From: Pseudomonadota bacterium | Lineage (GTDB): Bacteria > Pseudomonadota > Gammaproteobacteria > Enterobacterales > Enterobacteriaceae | DNA length: 64,000 bases | Reading direction: 5' to 3' | Assembly (NCBI GenBank): GCA_018261615.1 | Contig: JAGTSE010000004.1 | Span: forward strand, 88,952-152,951 | Shown here: one piece after another, positions 57,254-64,000 of the stretch | Numbering within the stretch: the first letter of the stretch is position 1 | Layout of the letters: each line of letters begins with the position of its first letter | The notes under the pieces: generated by a model | The model's database searches: none | What the model was told of the DNA's origin: nothing | What the model saw: the letters and a program-made list of their open reading frames with translations, nothing else | Translations under genes and position numbers: made by a program

Positions 57254-57733
57254 TTAAAAAATGGTTTGACCGATCCGGTTCAGTTCAGCCTGAAGACGCT
57301 CTTCAGAACCGGACAGGACTGATGGCGCAAGCGACAGAAAGGCTTCAATCCGGTGACGAAGAATATGCCAGGCCTGTTCGAAAGCGGCATCGATTTCCTC
57401 TTCACTCCCGGTAGCCTTATCAGGATCCTCCACTCCCCAGCGTACCCTCACCGCCGGAGCCAGATACGCAGGACAGGTTTCACCCGCCGCATTCCCGCAC
57501 ACCGTGATCACCACATCCGGTGTCACAGGGAGGTTGTCCCACGATTTGCTGTAGTACCCATCTGTGGGTATCCCTTCTTTCCTGAGAAGAGCAAGAGCGC
57601 GGGGATGGACTTCTCCTTTTGGCTGACTGCCCGCGCTGAATGCATGATGCGCTTCCGGTGAAAGCGCGTTAAATGTCGCTTCGGCCAGGATGGAACGGCA
57701 GGAATTACCAGTACACAGAAAAAGAATATTCAT
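57254..57733 (-). CDS. Arsenate reductase, LMW-phosphatase type
   Basis: A 159-residue low-molecular-weight-phosphatase-fold arsenate reductase. Phosphate loop CTGNSCRS with Cys7 and Arg13; a redox pair CGNAAGETC near residues 80-87; Asp in EDPDKATG. This is the thioredoxin-coupled or mycothiol-type class, unrelated in fold to the arsC at the end of this operon. It lies between arsR and arsD, where most enterobacterial ars operons have no gene. Confidence 0.88.
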   Translation of the reverse strand: MNILFLCTGNSCRSILAEATFNALSPEAHHAFSAGSQPKGEVHPRALALLRKEGIPTDGYYSKSWDNLPVTPDVVITVCGNAAGETCPAYLAPAVRVRWGVEDPDKATGSEEEIDAAFEQAWHILRHRIEAFLSLAPSVLSGSEERLQAELNRIGQTIF

Positions 57734-57788
57734 AACGTCATCATATAAATTCGATAAATCATATATGTATTGTTAAATTTTTAGTCAA

Positions 57789-58142
57789 TCAGAGACACAT
57801 AACCCTGCCCCCGTTTGTCGCACGGCTACGGGCAATACGCCCGGCCAGCAACGAAATTTCCTCTTTCTGACTGAGATAAGCCTGTTCAATGACGGCTGCC
57901 GCCCAGGCGGGCATATGAGCTGAAAGCCGGTAGTGGATCCATTTGCCTTCGCGGCGGTCAATAAGCAGTCCACTTTCCCGTAGCATGGAGAGATGGCGGG
58001 ATATTTTGGGCTGTGATTCCTCAAGCGTTCCGCAGAGCTCGCAAACACAGAGTTCTCCTGAAGCTCTCAGTAACAGCACGATTTTCAGGCGAGTTTCGTC
58101 CGAGAGATTCTTGAAAAGCTGAAGCGCGGTAATCGGGGCCAT
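57789..58142 (-). CDS. arsR: Arsenical-resistance repressor ArsR
   Basis: A 117-residue ArsR/SmtB repressor with the arsenite-binding ELCVCEL motif (Cys32, Cys34, and Cys37) in the DNA-binding helix region, then SQPKISRHLSMLRESG recognition helix. It controls the six-gene ars operon it heads. The operator is expected in the AT-rich DNA at 58143-58215. Confidence 0.94.
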   Translation of the reverse strand: MAPITALQLFKNLSDETRLKIVLLLRASGELCVCELCGTLEESQPKISRHLSMLRESGLLIDRREGKWIHYRLSAHMPAWAAAVIEQAYLSQKEEISLLAGRIARSRATNGGRVMCL

Positions 58143-58578
58143 AAATACTCCGTGGTTTCGTTCGACTTCATCTTAGTCTTCGCTGTATTTATGTCAACAA
58201 CATATTCTATTTTACAGATATGAATGACTATAATCATAAGACTGAGCAAGGTAGGTCACAATGCGTATCGAAAAAGTCATTGGCTGGTTTATAAGGCAGA
58301 TTCCGGACAGCTTTTTTGACGCTTTATCCGGGAACGAATGCGCGGAAATGGATGGCATTGTGCATAACCGTATGCTGAATGATACTGAACAGAACACCGT
58401 ATGCTCTGTTGCAGGACGGGATTCCCGACAGAGGGATAAATGATCGGGTGCTCTCTGTCCATCACACCATCGTGGCTCCGACAGTCGCCTCTCGCTGTCG
58501 TGAAACCAGAATCCGTACCCGACAGCATCTAAATAAATATCCTCCAGCTATGCTGGGCATATGACGAGAGAGTAATAA
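58143..58578. other. Region between arsR and the ECF sigma gene
   Basis: A 436-base divergent region. The left 70 bases are AT-rich and should carry the ars promoter/operator. A 60-codon plus-strand frame (58261-58443, MRIEKVIGWFIRQIPDSFFD at its start, AAGGTAGGT upstream) has a weak case for being a small gene, possibly a remnant. Nothing else was recognised. Confidence 0.35.
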
Positions 58579-59121
58579 ATGCTGCAACTGACCGGCACGC
58601 CGCCTTGCCTGATGAAGGCGTGGAAGATGCATGAACATGAACTTTATTGCTGGTTATTCAGGAAAGTGGGTAATGAGGCTGATGCCGATGATTTGATACA
58701 GGAAACCTTCCTCCGGGCAATACGTCAACAGGGGAAATTCTGTGACGTGGTGAATGCCAGAGCCTGGCTGTTTGAGGTTGCCCGACATCTGGTTATTGAC
58801 AAAGGTAGACGGCAACGCGCATGTACTCCTGTGCCGGACGAGTTTTCCATTCAGGACAGTGTTCCCGAGGTAATTGACTCACTGGCCGGATGTCTGCCCC
58901 GAATACTGGATAAAATGGCAGAGGCTGACCGAAACATTCTGACACTTTGCAATCTGGAAGGGATGAAACATACAGAGTTTGCAGTTCTGAATGGTATAAC
59001 ACTCGCAGCCGCCAAATCTCGTTTGTTATGGGCAAGGGAGCGGTTACACCAGCAACTTTCGCGTGATTGTCAGGTAAGAGTGGATGAGTCAGATCATGTT
59101 TGTTATTTCACACCACTATGA
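58579..59121 (+). CDS. ECF-type RNA polymerase sigma factor (SigZ-like)
   Basis: A 180-residue sigma-70-family ECF factor. Region 2: ELYCWLFRKVGNEADADDLI, QETFLRAIRQ and ARAWLFEVARHLVIDKGRR. Region 4: DRNILTLCNLEGMKHTEFAVLNGITLAAAKSRLLWARERL. The tail carries Cys residues (SRDCQVRVDESDHVCYF), a feature of SigZ-like factors. No anti-sigma gene is adjacent. Divergent from ars and possibly responsive to metal or thiol stress; targets unknown. Confidence 0.83.
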   Translation: MLQLTGTPPCLMKAWKMHEHELYCWLFRKVGNEADADDLIQETFLRAIRQQGKFCDVVNARAWLFEVARHLVIDKGRRQRACTPVPDEFSIQDSVPEVIDSLAGCLPRILDKMAEADRNILTLCNLEGMKHTEFAVLNGITLAAAKSRLLWARERLHQQLSRDCQVRVDESDHVCYFTPL

Positions 59122-59127
59122 AGGTAG

Positions 59128-59238
59128 CTGACTGAATATAACAGCGAACGGCCCCATGAATTCCTGAATAACCTGACGCCGGAGGAATAACAACTGATGG
59201 CTGAAAAACCAGAAATCTCAAAAAGTGCGTGGAACTAA
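59128..59238 (+). pseudogene. 3' remnant of an IS3-family transposase
   Basis: The frame reads LTEYNSERPHEFLNNLTPEE, an in-frame TAA in place of a Tyr codon, then QLMAEKPEISKSAWN and a stop. This is the C-terminus of an IS3-family OrfB integrase. The rest of the insertion sequence is absent. It marks a past rearrangement next to the ars/sigma module. Confidence 0.82.
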
Positions 59239-59589
59239 AAGTGGTCTACTTACAGGCTCACTGATATTTCCGCTCGTTCTAAATTAAACGAAGATCTATT
59301 AATGGATAATACCTTAGACTGCCGAGACATATCTCAAATGATAAACCTGAAAACATCACACAATTAGACAGTTAAACGTTTTACTGATAATAGTTACATT
59401 GTCAAATGGATAACGCCTTCAATAATTCCATACAATAACCTTCTTTGCTGATTATTTTTTCGATGCTGTAAAAATGTGATCTCTTATGGAAAAATGAATT
59501 ATCATAATTCAAATAACATTTTTAATAATAGATTTATTCCCCATAAAACCTATATTAAGATACTTGTATGGCAGATGGAGAATAATCTT
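59239..59589. promoter_or_regulatory. Upstream region of the GH67 locus
   Basis: A 351-base AT-rich region between the IS remnant and aguA. It should contain the promoter of the three-gene sugar locus. A TGTGA word near 59475 may be half of a CRP site; the other half is poor. No local regulator gene is in the window. Confidence 0.35.
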
Positions 59590-61602
59590 ATGACAACGCT
59601 ATCTTTTAGCAAGACAGCTAAGCAATACAGCCCATGCTGGCTTCCCTGTCCCGAAGACGATATCTGGCTTAAACGCTATCTTCGCGCCGTTTATCTGACG
59701 GAAGCGAACACCCTTCTCAGGGCGACTCTCTGCGCAGAAATAAAGGCTTTAAATGAAAATGTAATATTTCTTGAAGCAGCAGGGGGTACCGATGCCTCTC
59801 TGACTTTTTTACTCTCAGACTCCCCATCGCAGAAGCGTGAACATTACACTATTAATGTCGATGAGAATAAAATATGCATTAGTGCAAATGACTGGCCAGG
59901 TTTATTGTACGGCTGGTTTCACTTGCTTCGTTACAGGGAATCCCCCGCCCAGTTTCCTCTTCTTATAAATCAAAAGCCCGCTTTTACCATTCGTATGATT
60001 AACCACTGGGACAATATGGATGGCACTATTGAGCGCGGCTATGCCGGATGCTCATTATTTTTCTGCGATAACCAGATAAGCTATGATACTGAACGTTTGC
60101 AGCAGTACGCGCGTCTATTAGCCAGTATCGGCATTAATGCTATCGCGATTAATAATGTCAACGTTCATCATCAGGAAACCGCCCTGATTGATGAATCACT
60201 TCTGCCAGCGGTTTCACACATTGCCGCTATTTTTCGCCAGTATGCCATCCGTCTCTTTTTAAGCATTAACTTTGCCGCTCCCGTTGAAACAGGGGAGCTC
60301 GACACAGCTGATCCACTTGATGACTCTGTTATCAACTGGTGGCAAGCTGCGGCAAAACGCGTTTATAACCATATTCCCGATTTCGGCGGGTACATCGTAA
60401 AAGCCGACTCAGAACACCGTCCTGGCCCCTTTACTTATCAACGGACACACGCTGATGGGGCAAATATGCTTGCCCGCACGCTGGCTCCATGGGATGGATT
60501 AGTTTACTGGCGGTGCTTTGTTTATAACTGTCAGCAAAAATGGTACGACCGCACGACAGACCGGGCAAAAGCGGCATGGGAACACTTTTCACCTCTTGAT
60601 GGTCAGTTTGATGATAACGTCATTCTGCAGGTGAAAAGCGGGCCGATGGATTTTCAGGTTCGCGAGCCGGTATCCCCGCTTCTCGGGGGAATGGTCAACA
60701 CCAACAAAGTCATGGAATTACAAATCACCCAGGAATATACCGGACAGCAGATCGATTTGTGCTGGCTGGTTCCACAGTGGAAAAACATTCTTAACTTTGA
60801 TACTCGTCCGGGTGAACACAACGCACTGATTAGCGACATTCTGGCCGGTGATTCACACCATAATATGCAACATACCGGTGTTACGGCCGTTGTGAACACC
60901 GGGGACAGCCGCTGGTGGACAGGACATCCCCTTGCTCAGGCTAACCTTTACGGTTATGGCCGCCTGCTTTGGGATCCGCAGATGGAAGAACGGGCGCTTG
61001 CCGAGGAGTGGTGCCAGTTATCTCTTTCTATGGATCATCAGGTGGTAGAGGCGGTCAGCCAGATGCTTCTGAGCAGTTGGCAAACCTATGAAAATTATAC
61101 CTCCCCGCTCGGTATCGGCTGGATGGTACAACCCCATCATCATTATGGTCCTGCGGTTGACGGTTACGAGTACAGCAGTTGGGGAACGTATCATTATGCC
61201 GATCGTTATGGTCTGGGCGTGGACAGAACCCTCGCCAGAGGAACGGGATATGTTAAGCAATACCATCCCCTGAACTGTCAGATGTATAACAATCCACATA
61301 GCTGCCCTCAGGAGCTACTGCTCTTTTTCCACTATCTACAGTATCGCCATGTTCTCCCCTCCGGGAAAACGCTTATTCAGCATATTTACGACAGCCATTT
61401 CAGCGGTGCCAGCCAGGTCGAAGAGTACATTCAGATATGGCAAACGCTGAAACCGAAAATTGATGAAGATATTTTTGATGAAGTGCTGATGCGCTTACAA
61501 AAACAACTGGTGAATGCCCAGGAATGGCGGGATCAGATCAACACTTATTTTTATCGTAAATCCAGAATTAAGGATTGCCGAAAACGCACGATATACCCAT
61601 AG
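59590..61602 (+). CDS. aguA: GH67 alpha-glucuronidase
   Basis: A 670-residue GH67 enzyme that removes 4-O-methyl-glucuronic acid from the non-reducing end of aldouronic xylo-oligosaccharides. The general-acid Glu region is FGGYIVKADSEHRPGPF, followed by THADGANMLARTLAPW, LDGQFDDNVILQVKSG and FQVREPVSPLLGG, which carry the catalytic Asp/Glu pair (Glu359 in REP). There is no signal peptide, so it acts in the cytoplasm after uptake. ATG 59590 is preferred to upstream ATGs because GGAGA precedes it. Followed by a symporter and a porin gene on the same strand. Confidence 0.92.
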   Translation: MTTLSFSKTAKQYSPCWLPCPEDDIWLKRYLRAVYLTEANTLLRATLCAEIKALNENVIFLEAAGGTDASLTFLLSDSPSQKREHYTINVDENKICISANDWPGLLYGWFHLLRYRESPAQFPLLINQKPAFTIRMINHWDNMDGTIERGYAGCSLFFCDNQISYDTERLQQYARLLASIGINAIAINNVNVHHQETALIDESLLPAVSHIAAIFRQYAIRLFLSINFAAPVETGELDTADPLDDSVINWWQAAAKRVYNHIPDFGGYIVKADSEHRPGPFTYQRTHADGANMLARTLAPWDGLVYWRCFVYNCQQKWYDRTTDRAKAAWEHFSPLDGQFDDNVILQVKSGPMDFQVREPVSPLLGGMVNTNKVMELQITQEYTGQQIDLCWLVPQWKNILNFDTRPGEHNALISDILAGDSHHNMQHTGVTAVVNTGDSRWWTGHPLAQANLYGYGRLLWDPQMEERALAEEWCQLSLSMDHQVVEAVSQMLLSSWQTYENYTSPLGIGWMVQPHHHYGPAVDGYEYSSWGTYHYADRYGLGVDRTLARGTGYVKQYHPLNCQMYNNPHSCPQELLLFFHYLQYRHVLPSGKTLIQHIYDSHFSGASQVEEYIQIWQTLKPKIDEDIFDEVLMRLQKQLVNAQEWRDQINTYFYRKSRIKDCRKRTIYP

Positions 61603-61682
61603 AACAAAACGCCGTTTTTGACCTGAGCTTATCAGCGGAAAAGGCAATTAAGGACTAACACTGTACTTTCTGGAGAAAGTCT

Positions 61683-63146
61683 ATGGACACCCCTGTCGCA
61701 ATAAAACTCAGAACCTATATCGGTTATGGAATGACAGATTTATTTTCCAGCGGAGCATTTGCTATTATTGCCGCATGGATGATGTATTTCTTTACCAACT
61801 TTGCCGGATTAACTCCGATTGAAGGAGGATCCATACTCTTTATCGCCAAAATTATTGATACGTTTATTAGCCCTTGTGTAGGCTATATCACCGATAACAT
61901 AGGCAATACCCGTCTGGGGAAAAGATTTGGTCGTCGGCGCCTTTTCCTGTTGTCTGGCTCCGTGCTGGTTTACGTATTTTCACTACTCTGGATACCAGGT
62001 ATGCCCTGGCTCTATTACCTTTTCGTGTATATCGCTGTCGAAATCATTGCTGCGCTGGTTATTATTCCCTGGGAAACACTGGCTTCAGAAATGACCGATG
62101 ACTATAAGCAACGCAGTATTCTTTCAGCAATCCGCCTGTTTTATGGCGGGTTCAGTACCTGGCTGGCGACTTTTTTACCTGGTCGATTATTTGCCCATTT
62201 TGGTACATCAGACAGTAAAGTTTTTTTTATTAATGGCGTGATTTTCTCGGTTATCTTTATGGTGGCGCTGCTGATAACCTGGTCGACAACGTGGGAGCGT
62301 AAACAGAGTGCCCCTGATACAACAGGGCCAGCGAACCGTTTTAACCTGAAATCCATTTTCCGCGACATGGCCTCTACACTACGGATCCGTTGCTTCCGTC
62401 AGCACCTGGCCATGTATATCTTTTCGTTCACCTCCTTAGATCTGTTCTATACGGTATTTATCTATTTCATCATTTATTCGCTCAACGGTGATGCCATTCT
62501 GGCTTCAAACCTGCTGGCTATAGGCATCTTTTTGACCGGATGGAGCAATGCACTGATGGCCTGGGCGGTGATCCGTTACGGGCAAACACTGTGTCTGAAA
62601 ATCTGCCTTATTGTCAGTCTGCTGTCTTTCTTTGTCTTTGGTGGGCTTTATCTTTGGCAGCCGCTATCCATCATCCCCATCATGTATGCCACATCGTTGG
62701 TCTATCAGTTTTTCAAAGGGGGTTATGTCTATATAATCTGGAATATTTACCCCTTTATACCTGACGTCGACGAACTGGTTACTCGCCAGCGGCGTGAGGG
62801 GCTTTTTGCCGGCGTGATGACGCTGGCAAGGAAAAGTACATCAGCCCTTGCAGGTATTCTTATAGGCGTGGTATTACAATTTTTACATTTTGATGCCTCC
62901 AGCACCACTCAATCATTATCCACTATACACGGCATTACCGGTCTGTTCTTTTTAGGCAACGTCCTGTTACTCCTGATCAGCACGGTAATCGCTTTTCGCT
63001 TTAAATTATCTAAAGAAAATCATCAGCGCGTGAAAGAGGAGGTTGCCCGCCTCAAAAATGGAGGTGAATTAGACGATACCGATCCACAAACCAAAAAAGT
63101 ACTTCATTCCCTGACCGGGATCGCACATGAAAAGTTATGGTCTTAA
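61683..63146 (+). CDS. GPH-family glycoside:cation symporter (XynP-like)
   Basis: A 487-residue MelB/XynP-type symporter with 12 membrane helices. The family motif RLGKRFGRRRLFLLSG lies near residue 77 and IIPWETLASEMTDDYKQRS near residue 135. Next to aguA it probably imports methylglucuronoxylo-oligosaccharides with sodium or protons. GGAG precedes the ATG by eight bases. It lies 80 bases after aguA. Confidence 0.9.
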   Translation: MDTPVAIKLRTYIGYGMTDLFSSGAFAIIAAWMMYFFTNFAGLTPIEGGSILFIAKIIDTFISPCVGYITDNIGNTRLGKRFGRRRLFLLSGSVLVYVFSLLWIPGMPWLYYLFVYIAVEIIAALVIIPWETLASEMTDDYKQRSILSAIRLFYGGFSTWLATFLPGRLFAHFGTSDSKVFFINGVIFSVIFMVALLITWSTTWERKQSAPDTTGPANRFNLKSIFRDMASTLRIRCFRQHLAMYIFSFTSLDLFYTVFIYFIIYSLNGDAILASNLLAIGIFLTGWSNALMAWAVIRYGQTLCLKICLIVSLLSFFVFGGLYLWQPLSIIPIMYATSLVYQFFKGGYVYIIWNIYPFIPDVDELVTRQRREGLFAGVMTLARKSTSALAGILIGVVLQFLHFDASSTTQSLSTIHGITGLFFLGNVLLLLISTVIAFRFKLSKENHQRVKEEVARLKNGGELDDTDPQTKKVLHSLTGIAHEKLWS

Positions 63147-63183
63147 AAACGCAGACATTTAAATAAATAATGGATGGATCCTA

Positions 63184-63885
63184 ATGAAAAATAAATATTA
63201 TAGTGCAGCATTAAGCCTGGCATTATTCACTCCTTATGCTCCGGCGATGGAAATTACAGACTCATGGGTAAACTTTCGTGAAGCCTATTTGACTGGAAGC
63301 CAACAATTTCAGACCAAAATAGAATACGGCATGAAACTGGATAACGCGCTCTACTTCAGTATTCAGAACACCTCTGGTCAGGGAAAGAAATTGGATAAAT
63401 TTCATAATCGCTACAATGAAACAGAGGTCAACTATAAAATCCCGCTTGCCTCACGTCTGTTCTTCTGGCCTGGTTTTGTCTTCAACTGGGGAGCGAACGG
63501 TAGCGCCTTTGATCCCTACATTAAACTGGGCGTGCAAATCACTGACAACTTTATGCTGAGCGGTGGCTATCGTTATAACCAGAACAATTACGAAAGTTAC
63601 AACTACTATGGTGACCGCACCAAGGATTCCAACCAGGAGATAAATCTGTGGGCGGACTGGAACGTTACCGACAGGATCTGGATGGAATACAACTTCACTT
63701 ACCATAAGCGTGATGACAGCTTCCGTTACGGCAATGGCTCAACGGAAAGCTATGAACACACCCTGGCGGTGAGCTATAAAATCGACGACCATTTCACACC
63801 CTATATGGATATCTCACAGCTTGATAAAGCCAGTAAAGACAGAGACGAAAATCGCATTCGTCTCGGCCTTTACTACCATTTCTGA
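63184..63885 (+). CDS. KdgM-family oligosaccharide porin
   Basis: A 233-residue outer membrane protein of the KdgM (oligogalacturonate-specific porin) family. The signal peptide ends near residue 21 (APAMEI); the barrel strands are rich in Tyr/Asn/Asp and the protein ends in the Phe signature (LGLYYHF). KdgM porins admit acidic oligosaccharides; uronate-bearing xylo-oligosaccharides fit such a pore. Third gene of the locus. Confidence 0.88.
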   Translation: MKNKYYSAALSLALFTPYAPAMEITDSWVNFREAYLTGSQQFQTKIEYGMKLDNALYFSIQNTSGQGKKLDKFHNRYNETEVNYKIPLASRLFFWPGFVFNWGANGSAFDPYIKLGVQITDNFMLSGGYRYNQNNYESYNYYGDRTKDSNQEINLWADWNVTDRIWMEYNFTYHKRDDSFRYGNGSTESYEHTLAVSYKIDDHFTPYMDISQLDKASKDRDENRIRLGLYYHF

Positions 63886-63905
63886 GCGTCTGAATACCTT
63901 AGAGA

Positions 63906-63938
63906 GATGACGTGCCATACATATGGCACGTCATCTGT
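63906..63938. terminator. Bidirectional terminator after the porin gene
   Basis: Perfect inverted repeat GATGACGTGCCATA/TATGGCACGTCATC with a two-base loop, between the porin stop and the convergent gene's stop. TGTTATTT follows on the plus strand. Confidence 0.78.
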
Positions 63939-64000
63939 TATTTATTCATCGACGCCATAACCGCTTTCCAGGTTAGAAAACCACCGCTCAGATTATATGC
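63938..64000 (-). CDS. Partial: C-terminus of a rhodanese-domain protein
   Basis: The last 20 codons of a minus-strand gene cut by the window edge: AYNLSGGFLTWKAVMASMNK and stop. NLSGGFLTWK matches the end of rhodanese domains, as in thiosulfate sulfurtransferases and coenzyme A disulfide reductases with a rhodanese tail. The full protein cannot be judged. Confidence 0.55.
   Translation of the reverse strand, partial: AYNLSGGFLTWKAVMASMNK

Noticed and set aside
58289..58528. 79-codon minus-strand frame between arsR and the sigma gene
   Set aside because: No ribosome site, no motif, overlaps other weak frames.

Overview
The window looks like a chromosome segment of an Enterobacteriaceae member close to Enterobacter, Kosakonia or Citrobacter. 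The first 39 kb follow the gene order of the E. coli K-12 stretch from xthA to leuE (xthA, nudG, ynjH, gdhA, topB, selD, ydjA, sppA, ansA, pncA, yeaC, msrB, gapA, yeaD, yeaE, mipA, yeaG, yeaH, yeaK, yoaI, yeaL, nimR/nimT, yeaO, yoaF, yoaJ, leuE). Proteins in this part are near-identical in length to their E. coli counterparts. The species cannot be fixed from the sequence alone.

The backbone carries several lineage-specific changes. A short cytoplasmic YnjE-like sulfurtransferase sits between xthA and nudG. A class A acid phosphatase lies between selD and ydjA. A five-gene dlt-like operon (dltD, a 40-codon dltX, dltB, dltA, dltC) lies between mipA and yeaG. A small methyltransferase replaces yeaI/yeaJ. 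A polar amino acid ABC transporter follows yeaL. nimR and nimT have decayed into fragments. A CTP-synthase-related amidotransferase and a TudS-like DUF523 protein precede yeaO. An Aer-like chemoreceptor and an orphan PTS IIB protein precede leuE.

From about 39 kb to the right end the sequence is a mosaic of accessory modules separated by gene remnants. First come an EAL-domain remnant and a LexA-box-preceded dinI-family gene. Next is a divergent nutrient module: a Liv-type ABC transporter plus a VOC protein on the minus strand, facing a GntR regulator, an M20 amidohydrolase, a ProC-like reductase and a RidA protein. Three copies of one palindrome and an expanded ERIC repeat lie between the two arms. 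Then comes a fluoride-resistance operon: fluoride riboswitch, family II pyrophosphatase, universal stress protein, extra enolase and FluC/CrcB. The FluC frame is broken by a 7-bp tandem duplication. An arsenic operon follows on the minus strand (arsR, LMW-type arsC, arsD, arsA, arsB, glutaredoxin-type arsC), then an ECF sigma factor, an IS3-family transposase remnant, and a glucuronoxylan-oligosaccharide locus (GH67 alpha-glucuronidase, GPH symporter, KdgM-type porin). The last bases hold the 3' end of a rhodanese-domain gene on the minus strand.

The most interesting system is the Gram-negative dlt-like operon. It includes a DltX-type microprotein ending in the F-x-Y-x-x-F pattern known from Firmicutes, and a DltB whose usual W-H-G catalytic histidine position reads W-N-G. 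The second is the riboswitch-controlled fluoride operon with its frameshifted channel gene.
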